DNA of 25,465 nucleotides. It comes from Saprospiraceae bacterium (lineage in GTDB: Bacteria > Bacteroidota > Bacteroidia > Chitinophagales > Saprospiraceae). Below, in pieces: positions 1 through 7,749 of this stretch. How positions within the stretch are numbered: the stretch's first letter is position 1; every line of letters starts with the position of its first letter. Position numbers and translations under genes: made by a program. The DNA is taken from NCBI GenBank assembly GCA_017995875.1, contig JAGOIB010000019.1:1-25465 (forward strand), written 5' to 3'. The notes beneath the pieces were generated by a model. That model was not told the origin of the DNA. It worked only from the letters and a program-made list of their open reading frames with translations, and searched no databases.

Positions 1-80
1 ACTGAATACTGCTGACTGCTGACTGAAAACTGCTGACTGAAAACTGCCTACTTTTCACTTTTCACTCTTCACTTTTCACT
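1..80 (-). repeat. Phased heptamer tandem array AGTNNNN
   Basis: Read on the minus strand from position 80 downward, the sequence splits without slippage into 11 full 7-mers plus AGT, every one beginning AGT: AGTGAAA, AGTGAAG, AGTGAAA, AGTGAAA, AGTAGGC, AGTTTTC, AGTCAGC, AGTTTTC, AGTCAGC, AGTCAGC, AGTATTC. The array runs off the left edge of the window. Its first unit supplies the last bases of the final Lys codon and the TGA stop of the adhesin gene ending at 76. Similar heptamer arrays are known as short tandemly repeated repetitive sequences in other bacteria. Their role here is unknown. Confidence 0.9.
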
Positions 81-3000
81 TAATAATAGTGACATCCCCC
101 CGATACACCAGGGTCGTATTTTCATCAATAAAAGTCACCTCTGCAGTATAGACATATACACCTGCCAATAACGGCTCACCTTTGAAAGTGCCATCCCAGT
201 TTCCTGCACCATTTGGATCCGGCATTTGCTGCCCTTCGACATGGACCATGTTGCCCCATCGATCATAGATATGTATGAAGTTGATAGAAACAACACCTGG
301 TCCGGTGAATATCTTGAAGATGTCATTGCGGCCATCACCATTTGGACTGAATATATTTGGGATGTAAACATTCCTTTCGTAATCAACATCTACAGTGATA
401 CTCGCGGAAGCCTGGCAACCATTTGAATCAATAACTGTCCAGGTGAATACGGTGGGTATAGAATTGAAGACCCACGTTCCAGGACATGTTGCACAACTAA
501 CCGGCTCGGTTGAAGTCCATAATGTTGACACAATTGGATTACCACTCTGATCTACACTTCCGGTGATAAACAAACTATCACCCAGGTTAATAACGGGATC
601 GTCAGGTCCTATGGAAACCAATATCGGATCAGGTTCCATAATGATATAAGTAGTATCGCTCGAACATCCCTTATCATCAAATACATCCACAACATAAATT
701 CCTGAAGGGAGCAGGACAGGTTCACCTATATCCATAAGTGCGCCACTATTGATGGTAAAACTATAATTGCCATTGCCACCAGTTACATCCTCAATCAGTA
801 ATAGTGTTTCATCCCCAAAGCAGGCAGGCATTTCAACGATGGGCCATGTAACACTGATAGGAGTCGGGGCTAAGAGGGTATAGGATGCAGTATCTGTGCA
901 ACCTTTAGGATCTGTTACAGTGATACTATATGTTCCGGCAGGAAGATTTACAGCTTGATATGTTGCTGAAACATTTGGATTCCATGTATATGTGAGCGTA
1001 CCAGGATTACCTCCTGCGACGTCGAGTACAATAATACCATCACTGCTGTTGCCACATGAAAGATTTGAAGTGGCTGTCAGATTAATGTCTGCTATCAGGG
1101 TATCTGGTTCGCTGACACTAAAGCTATCAATGGCTGTACAGTTCTTGCTATCGGTAACAGTAATGTATTGAGTACCTGCGGGGACGCCATTAAACAAGGC
1201 AGTGGATGGTCCGCCAAGCCAATCATATGTATATCCTGGTGTTCCACCGCCGGCAACTATTTCTATGATGCCATCATTTCCACCATGGCAGGTGACATCT
1301 ACTGCCTGTACCAGATCGATGGTTACAGAATCAGGTGCCAAAATTTCAATGGTATCCTTATAAAAACAAATCCCATCCTGTGATACAGTAAATTCATTGA
1401 GCCCGGCACATAAGTTGGTTATATTAAAAAACAATCCAGTGTCCGCCTGTGGATTGATCGGGTCCCAATACAACTGGTAATCTGCCATAGGATCGCCATT
1501 GGCAGGAATAACTCTCACTCCACCATCACAAATTTCAGGACATGATACACTGTCCACATTGCTAAACATAAATGTAATTGTATTAGGGGCAATGATTTCA
1601 AAGCTATCAACAGCCATGGAGCCAGCTGCATCAACGACGGTTACAAAATATTCTCCGGGTGCAAGTCCTGAATAGATGGCCGAATTGGTAGTATCGGGAA
1701 ACGACCAAAACCAGGTCACAGGGGCAACTGCATTGGAAGTATCAACTATGACAGAGCCTGTATATGGACCACCTACTGCTCCTCCACCGCACAGTGGTTG
1801 TACTACCGTGATATCTAATTCAAGTTCCAGTGTACATTCAATGTGCACGGTATCGCTGAGAATACAAAATATAGGTGGACCAAAAATGAGATCCACGCTT
1901 AATGTGTCCGTTCCTGTGATTGTAATCGTATCGTTTACTTCACCGTTACTCCAGAATACTCCAGCGGTAACAGGCGCACCCTGAAATAAAACGGCCACTG
2001 TCCCGCCATCACATGGTGTGCCATTAATAACAAATGTGATATCGGCCTCTTCATTTTCATCAAATGAATGGATCACGAAAGGCAAAGTACTTGTACATCC
2101 TGCAGCATCCGTAACGGTAAGTATATGATTTCCTGAGTTGAGATTAAATAGAGTATCTGCATCCTGAAAACCCTCATCTGAATCAAGAATATATGGGCCG
2201 GTCCCACCAGTGATAGAAAACCATATGTCTCCAGAGCCGGACGAAGCGCAATTGTCAAGTGTTGACCCAAGTTCAACAGCTACAATGGGTGGTGGTGCGG
2301 TGATCGTAAAATAAATAGAATCAGACATACAAGGTCCTTCTTCTACAATGATTGCATACGTACCCGGTCCCAACGGACTGTAATTAAAATTTCCACCGAC
2401 AGGTCCGGCAGTGGTAATAAGATTTCCATTTTCAAAAATGTTGTAGGTATAGGCTGGTCCGGGAACTCCATTGGTCCTGCCCCTGATCGATACACTTCCA
2501 TTGCTGGCGACAGCGCAGGGTGGGTTAGTCACATTCACACTGGCAGTAATCGTGTCAAGGTATCCAATAGAAAATTCAAATATCGTATCGCAACCGGAAA
2601 CATTATCTGAAATGGTTATTTGATGAATCCCGGGATCAAGAAGACCAATACTCACCATATTACTTGACAATATAAATGCTGGACGGATCGTAATGGTATA
2701 ATTGCCAGATGCATCAGGATGGGCACCTGAAATAGACAAACTGATCAAGCCATCCATAGCACCCACACACGAAGCACTAAAGACACTGTTAATATCAATA
2801 ATAAATGGATTATCATTCAGCGTAACCGTATCAAGAACTTCACAACCATTGTCATCCTTTAAAAGAATCGTATACATGCCATCTGGCAAGCTCGTGATTA
2901 ATGAAGAGTCGCTTATGGTTCTGATAAATCCTGAACCTGCAAGATTAGGAATATCAAGGCTTTGCCAGATATAGCTATAGGGTTGGGTGCCACCTTCGGG

Positions 3001-3879
3001 TTTAATCTCGATAGTTCCATTACTAAACTTATAACAAGTTGGATCCTTTAGCTCTGTGGTGATTCCCAACGCAACCACGGCAACATTGGTATTATAGGTT
3101 ACAGTGTTTCCAAGGGCATCAGTAATAGTCACATCATAGTTTCCTGCAGGGACACTGAGGAAGTTGCTGCCACCTTCAACGGGAATATTTACAGGACCTC
3201 CAGAGGTCGTCCCCATCCAGGTAATCGAATAGGGTGCGGTACCTCCGTACGCCGTCACATTAATCGTCCCATTCCCACCCATTACGGCAGGGCCACAACT
3301 GGTTACAAAACCAACAAGGTCTACAGCATTATCTACAGTCATGCAACAGCTAACAGAGTCAGATGGGATTACACCATTTATATTAGCAACCTCAAAATCA
3401 AAATAAGGAGATACCCCAACGCAACTTCCGGAACCAGGAAATCCAATTATACGAAAGCAGATTTCAAAGAGTACAGTTCCATCAGGAAGTGTTTCTCCAT
3501 TAATCGGAAAACCAAATGGAATAAATTTTAAAGCATTTGGCCCAGAAAGATTGAAGTCAGCACTGACATTGATATTCGGTGAACCAGGATTAGAAATTTC
3601 AATGTAGTCCAGGACACTGCTATTCCACAAAATCTCTAATTGGATGATAACGATATCGTTAAAGTTTTCAACAGTAACCGGTATACAGATAGTATCGCCG
3701 GGTTCGCCATTGATACAACCAAACGTAAAACTTACAGAGTCAACACCGGATGATGGGGCGGAGACTAAATCCCGAATCGAAACAAGCTCACTGGAAATAC
3801 CGGTCTGAATTGAAAATCCGGTGAAAATGGCCAGTAATAACATCCATTTCCTTATGTTTTTAACATGCAGATTTTCCAT
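76..3879 (-). CDS. Large secreted cohesin-like/SprB-repeat protein with CHU_C (gliding motility-type T9SS) C-terminal domain
   Basis: The product has 1267 residues. A signal peptide covers about residues 1-30 (basic n-region KNIRK, then LLLAIF). Residues ~48-182 resemble a cohesin fold (GDTICIPVTVENF, then ILWNSSVLDYIEI). From ~190 to ~1150 there are about ten SprB-type repeats, each with a GG-x-PY-x-Y-x-W start and an LPAG-x-Y-x-ITVTD end, often followed by a GC motif. The last ~90 residues (from VYIPNIFSPNGDGRND) form a CHU_C/type B sorting domain used by the type IX secretion system to place proteins on the surface. Expected role: cell-surface or extracellular adhesin; the ligand cannot be told. 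A TAnnTTTG box lies 42-49 bases upstream of the start. The stop codon is inside a heptamer array. The cohesin assignment is by eye and less certain than the rest; no dockerin partner is visible in the window. Confidence 0.9.
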   Translation of the reverse strand: MENLHVKNIRKWMLLLAIFTGFSIQTGISSELVSIRDLVSAPSSGVDSVSFTFGCINGEPGDTICIPVTVENFNDIVIIQLEILWNSSVLDYIEISNPGSPNINVSADFNLSGPNALKFIPFGFPINGETLPDGTVLFEICFRIIGFPGSGSCVGVSPYFDFEVANINGVIPSDSVSCCMTVDNAVDLVGFVTSCGPAVMGGNGTINVTAYGGTAPYSITWMGTTSGGPVNIPVEGGSNFLSVPAGNYDVTITDALGNTVTYNTNVAVVALGITTELKDPTCYKFSNGTIEIKPEGGTQPYSYIWQSLDIPNLAGSGFIRTISDSSLITSLPDGMYTILLKDDNGCEVLDTVTLNDNPFIIDINSVFSASCVGAMDGLISLSISGAHPDASGNYTITIRPAFILSSNMVSIGLLDPGIHQITISDNVSGCDTIFEFSIGYLDTITASVNVTNPPCAVASNGSVSIRGRTNGVPGPAYTYNIFENGNLITTAGPVGGNFNYSPLGPGTYAIIVEEGPCMSDSIYFTITAPPPIVAVELGSTLDNCASSGSGDIWFSITGGTGPYILDSDEGFQDADTLFNLNSGNHILTVTDAAGCTSTLPFVIHSFDENEEADITFVINGTPCDGGTVAVLFQGAPVTAGVFWSNGEVNDTITITGTDTLSVDLIFGPPIFCILSDTVHIECTLELELDITVVQPLCGGGAVGGPYTGSVIVDTSNAVAPVTWFWSFPDTTNSAIYSGLAPGEYFVTVVDAAGSMAVDSFEIIAPNTITFMFSNVDSVSCPEICDGGVRVIPANGDPMADYQLYWDPINPQADTGLFFNITNLCAGLNEFTVSQDGICFYKDTIEILAPDSVTIDLVQAVDVTCHGGNDGIIEIVAGGGTPGYTYDWLGGPSTALFNGVPAGTQYITVTDSKNCTAIDSFSVSEPDTLIADINLTATSNLSCGNSSDGIIVLDVAGGNPGTLTYTWNPNVSATYQAVNLPAGTYSITVTDPKGCTDTASYTLLAPTPISVTWPIVEMPACFGDETLLLIEDVTGGNGNYSFTINSGALMDIGEPVLLPSGIYVVDVFDDKGCSSDTTYIIMEPDPILVSIGPDDPVINLGDSLFITGSVDQSGNPIVSTLWTSTEPVSCATCPGTWVFNSIPTVFTWTVIDSNGCQASASITVDVDYERNVYIPNIFSPNGDGRNDIFKIFTGPGVVSINFIHIYDRWGNMVHVEGQQMPDPNGAGNWDGTFKGEPLLAGVYVYTAEVTFIDENTTLVYRGDVTIIK

Positions 3880-3920
3880 TCAATAGTACTAGTATGAGTT
3901 TTTTCTATAATATGTAGACG

Positions 3921-3928
3921 CAAAAATA
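3921..3928 (-). promoter_or_regulatory. Bacteroidota-type -7 box for the adhesin gene
   Basis: The minus strand reads TATTTTTG, an exact TAnnTTTG. It would give a leader of roughly 35 nt before the ATG at 3879. A TTT lies 18 nt upstream of the box, but there is no clear TTG -33 element. Confidence 0.55.
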
Positions 3929-3981
3929 GGTTTTCCTGTTGGCTTTAAAGGTCGGGGTATTCATTTATTTTATAAAGGAGA

Positions 3982-4024
3982 CAGGCTTCCTGCTAGATTC
4001 AAGATTATCAGGAAAGGCTGCCTG
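3982..4024 (-). terminator. Imperfect hairpin downstream of hutI
   Basis: CAGGC (3982-3986) pairs with GCCTG (4020-4024), and TTCCTG (3987-3992) pairs with CAGGAA (4009-4014), with a 5-nt bulge and a 16-nt loop. It lies 85 bp past the hutI stop and is followed on the minus strand by a short pyrimidine run (TCTCCTTTAT), not a clean U-tract. It may terminate hutI transcription; a weak call. A smaller stem (AAACG/CGTTT) sits at 4043-4057. The rest of the 3880-4108 spacer holds only the adhesin promoter. Confidence 0.35.
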
Positions 4025-4108
4025 ACTTACAGGACGAGAAGGAAACGAAAAACGTTTGGTCTAAAGTATACAAGATTAAACTTGAAAGGGCTTTTGCAGA
4101 CTGATGAA

Positions 4109-5353
4109 TTATCGAATAAGCTGTCCAGAAATGAAAACGCTATCGATCCAGGATTGTCCAAAGGAATAGGGTAGGAAGGGTATTGTAGAATTTGGCTTAC
4201 TTAGAATTAAATTTGCTGATTTTGAATGTGTTATGCTACCGTGGGTAAAGCTTTGCTCCATAGCTGCTGCCCCATTGATCGTTAGCGCATTTAAGGCCTC
4301 TTCCGGCAACATTTTGAGCTTGATGCAAGCCAGAGATAATATAAAAGCCATGTTCCCGCTGGGAGATGATCCCGGGTTGAAATCACTGGCCAAAGCAACA
4401 CAGAGGTTGTTTTCAATCATATTTCTGGCAGGAGCATAAGGTAACCCCAAAAAGAAAGCAGTGGACGGCAATATAGTCGCAATTGTCTCCGATGCTGCTA
4501 AAGTGTTGATTTCATCAGGTCCTGTATACTCCAGATGATCAACAGAAATAGCATTGCGGTGGACGCCAGCCTGGATACCACCAGTGTATCCTAGTTCATT
4601 TGCATGGATCTTTGGCTTGAGCCCAAATCTGCTCCCGGCTTCGAGGATCTGATCTGTTTCGTCAACGGTGTAAAACCCCTTGTCACAAAAGACATCTATA
4701 TAATCCGCCAGGCCTTCATCTGCGATCCTTGGAAGCATCTCCTCAATGAGGATCCTGATATATTCCGGTCTGTTGGCCTTAAAGGCGGATGGCATGGCGT
4801 GTGCACCCAGAAACGTTGCTTTAACTGGAATAAGCTTAGTCTCTCTAAGTCTGCGGATTACGCGAAGCATTTTGAGTTCGCTGTGGGGCGTGAGTCCATA
4901 GCCGCTTTTTATTTCGATTGCCCCTGTTCCCATGCGGACTACATCTTCCAATCGCTTATAAGCATGTTCGAAAAGCTGATCTTCTGATGTTTGCTGGAGT
5001 CGCGCTGCAGAATTGAGTATACCTCCGCCTCGCTCCGCAATTTCTTCATAGGTCAGCCCTTTGATCCTATCTACAAATTCACTTTCTCTCCACGCAGCAA
5101 AAACAAGATGGGTATGACTATCGCAAAAGGCCGGTAATACAATTCTTCCTGTACAATCAATGATTTCGTCTGCCCGATCAACAGGACATTCCTGGTCAGG
5201 GCCAAAACTCTTTATTTTTCCATCTTCTGCAAACAAATAGGCATTGTGTATAGATTGGAGATGACTCATTTGAGCACCTTTGAGCCTGTTCACCCCTTCA
5301 TCCAGGATGCCCGCCAATGTTGATATCCGCCTTAGCAGTAGTGATTTTGTCAA
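4109..5353 (-). CDS. hutI: Imidazolonepropionase
   Basis: The product has 414 residues and hydrolyses 4-imidazolone-5-propanoate to N-formimidoyl-L-glutamate in histidine degradation (cytoplasmic, metal-dependent amidohydrolase fold). Metal and active-site positions are visible: H80 and H82 in CDSHTHLVFA, H185 in FLGAHA, H250 and E253 in KIHANELG, H273 in SVDHLE and D324 in ASDFNPGSSPSG. Length matches the family. The start is a TTG codon (5351-5353). An in-frame stop lies 12 bases further upstream, and the first internal ATG (residue 29) would delete the N-terminal strand that family members have, so TTG is preferred. No hutH, hutU or hutG/ftcD gene lies next to it, so the histidine pathway must be encoded elsewhere. 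Family identity is secure; the start less so. Confidence 0.95.
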   Translation of the reverse strand: MTKSLLLRRISTLAGILDEGVNRLKGAQMSHLQSIHNAYLFAEDGKIKSFGPDQECPVDRADEIIDCTGRIVLPAFCDSHTHLVFAAWRESEFVDRIKGLTYEEIAERGGGILNSAARLQQTSEDQLFEHAYKRLEDVVRMGTGAIEIKSGYGLTPHSELKMLRVIRRLRETKLIPVKATFLGAHAMPSAFKANRPEYIRILIEEMLPRIADEGLADYIDVFCDKGFYTVDETDQILEAGSRFGLKPKIHANELGYTGGIQAGVHRNAISVDHLEYTGPDEINTLAASETIATILPSTAFFLGLPYAPARNMIENNLCVALASDFNPGSSPSGNMAFILSLACIKLKMLPEEALNALTINGAAAMEQSFTHGSITHSKSANLILSKPNSTIPFLPYSFGQSWIDSVFISGQLIR

Positions 5354-5370
5354 AACCAGGTTTTATGGGG

Positions 5371-5378
5371 TAAAAGTA
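5371..5378 (-). promoter_or_regulatory. Possible -7 box for hutI (weak)
   Basis: The minus strand reads TACTTTTA, one mismatch from TAnnTTTG. It lies about 18 bases upstream of the TTG start, so the leader would be only ~10 nt. No -33 element is evident. Confidence 0.25.
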
Positions 5379-5425
5379 TTACCCTTATTTCATTCTACAG
5401 CTTCTCTGAATTCTTGAGCCCCGTC

Positions 5426-5445
5426 CCAAGGCTTGAAAGCCGTGG
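5426..5445. repeat. Inverted repeat (hairpin 1)
   Basis: CCAAGGCTT (5426-5434) pairs with AAGCCGTGG (5437-5445) with one mismatch and a 2-nt loop (4-nt if the closing pair opens). No U-tract follows on either strand. Confidence 0.6.
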
Positions 5446-5476
5446 CAATTCAATAAATTTTGTTCAAGAAATACAG

Positions 5477-5497
5477 CTTGTCGCTTTTATCGACAGG
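5477..5497 (+). repeat. Inverted repeat (hairpin 2)
   Basis: CTTGTCG (5477-5483) pairs with CGACAGG (5491-5497) around a 7-nt loop, with one G-U pair. On the plus strand it is followed by TCT and a run of eight A. Confidence 0.5.
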
Positions 5498-5519
5498 TCT
5501 AAAAAAAAGAAACGTTGAG

Positions 5520-5536
5520 CTTAAGTTGTACTTAAG
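5520..5536. repeat. Inverted repeat (hairpin 3)
   Basis: Two copies of the palindrome CTTAAG (5520-5525 and 5531-5536) flank a 5-nt loop, forming a perfect 6-bp stem on either strand. Confidence 0.5.
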
Positions 5537-5587
5537 ATCGCGTACGACAGATCATAGAAATCATTTCATTAGGTTAATATCTATGAA

Positions 5588-5602
5588 GCCGTCTTTGACG
5601 GC
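5588..5602 (-). terminator. Perfect hairpin 4, possible terminator or repeat
   Basis: GCCGTC (5588-5593) and GACGGC (5597-5602) form a perfect 6-bp GC-rich stem with a 3-nt loop, about 70 bp downstream of the thioredoxin-SPOR stop. On the minus strand it is followed by TTCATAGATATT, so there is no strong U-tract. It could be an intrinsic terminator or a dispersed palindromic repeat. Confidence 0.4.
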
Positions 5603-5616
5603 ATGTATCTAACAAG

Positions 5617-5668
5617 CTCTATGCCCTATGTCCTATGCTCTATGCTCTATGCTCTATGCTCTCTGCCC
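5617..5668 (-). repeat. Heptamer tandem array GAGCATA
   Basis: On the minus strand from 5668 downward the units are GGGCAGA, GAGCATA four times, GGACATA and GGGCATA, then GAG. The 7-bp phase is unbroken and extends back to the TGA stop of the preceding gene, which begins the 7-mer TGAGAAA (5675-5669). TAG recurs every 7 bp, so it falls in all three reading frames within three units. Confidence 0.9.
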
Positions 5669-5672
5669 TTTC

Positions 5673-6491
5673 TCACAGCTCATTTTTATTCTTCATCGCC
5701 GCCTTCACCCCTGCGCCGGCAAGAGATTGAATCTCCTTGTTCGCATCTGCTTCAGAACTAAAGGGTTTTGAAATCACCCTGAAAAAGGTTGTTCCATTTT
5801 GAACAGTGGATTTGATGGAGTAGTTGACATATCCTTTTCCTTTAAGGTCATCTACAAGCTTTTGCGCATTTGCTTCTGAACCAAAATAACCGGCTTGAAG
5901 TATAAAATTTCCAGTCACAGCTTCAGTAACAGTTGCGGATGCTGGAGGTGGTGTAGGCTTTACAGGTGTTTCAACTTTTGGGGCAGAAGTCGCCACTGAG
6001 GGCATTGACGTAGCGGCTATTTCTGTTTTAACTGCAGCAGTATTCACAGATGTTGAAGTAGGTTGTGCAACAACTGGTTTAGTTGTTTCAGGTTGCACCG
6101 GTTTCTTGGGTTCTTCTTTTGATAAAAGGCTTGTTTTGCCTGAGGAATCTCTCCATCCTCCTTCCCATTTGTCCAGCACCTTTCCATCATAGGTTAAGAT
6201 GACCCAGGATGGAGCCCTGTTGAGCTGGTACTTATCCAGTATTACCATCCCGTCAAAATCTTCGGCATCTACAATGGTAGAGATGTACAGTTTAGGGGCC
6301 AACGGGTCTTTTTCAAAAGCGCTCCAGCCTTCGTCGCATACCGTGCAGGACGATTTGGAAAAGAATATCAACATATCCTTCTTAGCGTTTTTGGAAGCTT
6401 CCTTTGCGGCAATATAGGAAGGGTAGAAATTGGGGGTCTTAGGAGTGCCCAAATTCAACAAAATCAGCAGGGATAATAGGGAAAGGTTCAT
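5673..6491 (-). CDS. Exported thioredoxin-fold protein fused to a SPOR domain
   Basis: The product has 272 residues. A hydrophobic N-terminus (3-14) suggests export. Residues ~22-112 form a thioredoxin-like domain with a CxxC motif, C49-T-V-C52, and a likely cis-proline at P94 (NRAPSW). A linker at ~120-190 rich in Pro, Thr, Ala and Val follows. Residues ~193-267 are a SPOR domain (NFILQAGYFGSEANAQKLV), a fold that binds denuded glycan strands of septal peptidoglycan. Inferred role: a periplasmic thiol-redox protein held at cell-wall remodelling sites; the partner is unknown. The CTVC motif is not the canonical CGPC, so it may be a reductase, an isomerase or only structural. A TAnnTTTG box lies upstream, and the gene is divergent from fabH. 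No family name is recognised for the whole protein. Confidence 0.85.
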   Translation of the reverse strand: MNLSLLSLLILLNLGTPKTPNFYPSYIAAKEASKNAKKDMLIFFSKSSCTVCDEGWSAFEKDPLAPKLYISTIVDAEDFDGMVILDKYQLNRAPSWVILTYDGKVLDKWEGGWRDSSGKTSLLSKEEPKKPVQPETTKPVVAQPTSTSVNTAAVKTEIAATSMPSVATSAPKVETPVKPTPPPASATVTEAVTGNFILQAGYFGSEANAQKLVDDLKGKGYVNYSIKSTVQNGTTFFRVISKPFSSEADANKEIQSLAGAGVKAAMKNKNEL

Positions 6492-6532
6492 GATATTAAG
6501 ATTATATGTAATTTATAAATTGTTGTAAACTA

Positions 6533-6540
6533 CAAATTTA
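6533..6540 (-). promoter_or_regulatory. -7 box for the thioredoxin-SPOR gene
   Basis: The minus strand reads TAAATTTG, an exact TAnnTTTG, about 41 bases upstream of the ATG at 6491. A TTTG occurs 16 nt further upstream, shorter than the usual ~19 nt spacing. Confidence 0.55.
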
Positions 6541-6632
6541 AGAACAAAAACCATACCAAAGTGGCATTTCTTATTCTTTTTCCGATAAGGAGATAATGGG
6601 CTAAGTTTCAATGGTGGATGTGTAGAATTGCC

Positions 6633-6640
6633 TACCTTCG
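6633..6640 (+). promoter_or_regulatory. -7 box for the fabH operon
   Basis: The sequence is TACCTTCG, one mismatch from TAnnTTTG. It predicts a transcript start near 6647 and a leader of ~14 nt before the ATG at 6661. It lies inside the longer possible fabH frame that opens with TTG at 6628, which argues against that start. Confidence 0.5.
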
Positions 6641-6660
6641 CCGTCCTAAAATTTTGCCCG

Positions 6661-7650
6661 ATGTCACAAATACGTGCTGCCATCACCGGTGTTTACGGTT
6701 ATGTTCCAAAAGATGTCCTGACCAACAAGGATCTCGAATCCATGATTGACACCAATGACGAGTGGATCAAGGCCCGAACCGGCATTGAAGAAAGGCATAT
6801 CCTTCGCGATCCGGAAAAAGCGACCTCCTTTATGGCTACAGAAGCCGTCCAGGGTTTGTTGAAGAAGACAGGACTATCACCTCTCGATATTGATTTATTG
6901 ATTTGTGCGTCCGTGACACCTGATTATTTTTTCCCGGATACAGGTACGCTCATTTGCTACAACATCGGTGCTAAGAATGCTTTCGCCTATGATATCCAGG
7001 CAGCATGCTCCGGTTTTCTTTTTTCTGCCACCACAGGCGCTAAGTTTATCGAATCCGGCGCTTATAAAAATGTCATCGTTGTTGGCGCAGATAAGATGTC
7101 ATCCATAACTGATTATACCGATCGTGCTACTTGCATTTTGTTTGGTGACGCAGCAGGTGCAATCCTACTTCAGGCCAATGATAAGGGCTATGGACTACAG
7201 GACTCATGGATGCGCGTGGATGGAGTTGGGGCAGATTTTTTGCACATGAAAGGGGGAGGCTCTAAAAACCCACCCACACACCAGACTGTTGATAATAAGT
7301 GGCATTACTTATTTCAGGATGGAAAGCCCGTCTTTAAAGCTGCCGTCAAAGGAATGTCTGAAGCCATTGGTGAAGTCATGAAGCGCAATAATCTCGGGCC
7401 CGATGATATTCGGTTTGTCGTCCCCCACCAGGCCAACCTTCGTATTATTCAGGCAGTAGCGGATATGCTCAAGTTCCCAATGGAAAAAGTGATGGTCAAT
7501 ATCCAGAAATACGGCAATACCACATCTGCAACGATACCACTATGCTTATGGGAATGGGAAGACCAGCTAAAACCAGGGGATAAAGTCATTCTTACTTCTT
7601 TTGGAGGTGGATACACATGGGGAGCCAGCCTTTGGAGCTGGGCGTATTAA
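6661..7650 (+). CDS. fabH: 3-oxoacyl-[acyl-carrier-protein] synthase III
   Basis: The product has 329 residues and condenses an acyl-CoA primer with malonyl-ACP to start type II fatty-acid synthesis. The catalytic triad is visible: C116 in QAACSGFL, H256 in VPHQANLR and N286 in YGNTTSATIP. The C-terminal GGGYTWGASL is typical of the family. The ATG at 6661 is chosen because the protein then begins as family members do (MSQIRAAITG) and because a promoter-like box lies just upstream. It is the first gene of a run with efp, accB and accC; AccBC contribute to making the malonyl-CoA from which the FabH co-substrate malonyl-ACP derives. Primer preference (acetyl or branched) cannot be read by eye. 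Confidence 0.96.
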   Translation: MSQIRAAITGVYGYVPKDVLTNKDLESMIDTNDEWIKARTGIEERHILRDPEKATSFMATEAVQGLLKKTGLSPLDIDLLICASVTPDYFFPDTGTLICYNIGAKNAFAYDIQAACSGFLFSATTGAKFIESGAYKNVIVVGADKMSSITDYTDRATCILFGDAAGAILLQANDKGYGLQDSWMRVDGVGADFLHMKGGGSKNPPTHQTVDNKWHYLFQDGKPVFKAAVKGMSEAIGEVMKRNNLGPDDIRFVVPHQANLRIIQAVADMLKFPMEKVMVNIQKYGNTTSATIPLCLWEWEDQLKPGDKVILTSFGGGYTWGASLWSWAY

Positions 7651-7704
7651 TCCCTGGCATACAGCATACTTTAGGCAATGCTCCATAAGGCGCCCGAAAA
7701 GCCC

Positions 7705-7712
7705 TATATTTG
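7705..7712 (+). promoter_or_regulatory. -7 box upstream of efp
   Basis: TATATTTG is an exact TAnnTTTG in the 99-bp fabH-efp spacer. It would give a ~30-nt leader before the ATG at 7750. This suggests that efp and downstream genes can be transcribed independently of fabH. Confidence 0.55.
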
Positions 7713-7749
7713 CACCCTTATTTTCAAAAATTCATCTATACATTAACCT

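Larger units (their letters stand above)
5354..5672. other. Intergenic region of 319 bp with hairpins and a heptamer array
   Basis: This spacer separates the thioredoxin-SPOR gene from hutI, both on the minus strand. I see no gene in it. It holds, from low to high coordinate, a possible hutI promoter box, hairpins at 5426-5445, 5477-5497, 5520-5536 and 5588-5602, and a 7-bp tandem array at 5617-5668. Confidence 0.8.

Noticed and set aside
1..80. Possible CRISPR array
   Set aside because: The period is 7 bp with no repeat-spacer structure and no cas genes nearby.
5354..5672. Possible tRNA or riboswitch in the hairpin-rich spacer
   Set aside because: No cloverleaf, no TTC-loop-like or CCA-end pattern, and no known riboswitch core could be made out.
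6628..6660. Extended fabH start at TTG 6628
   Set aside because: The extension contains the promoter-like box TACCTTCG and adds residues that other FabH proteins lack; ATG 6661 is better.
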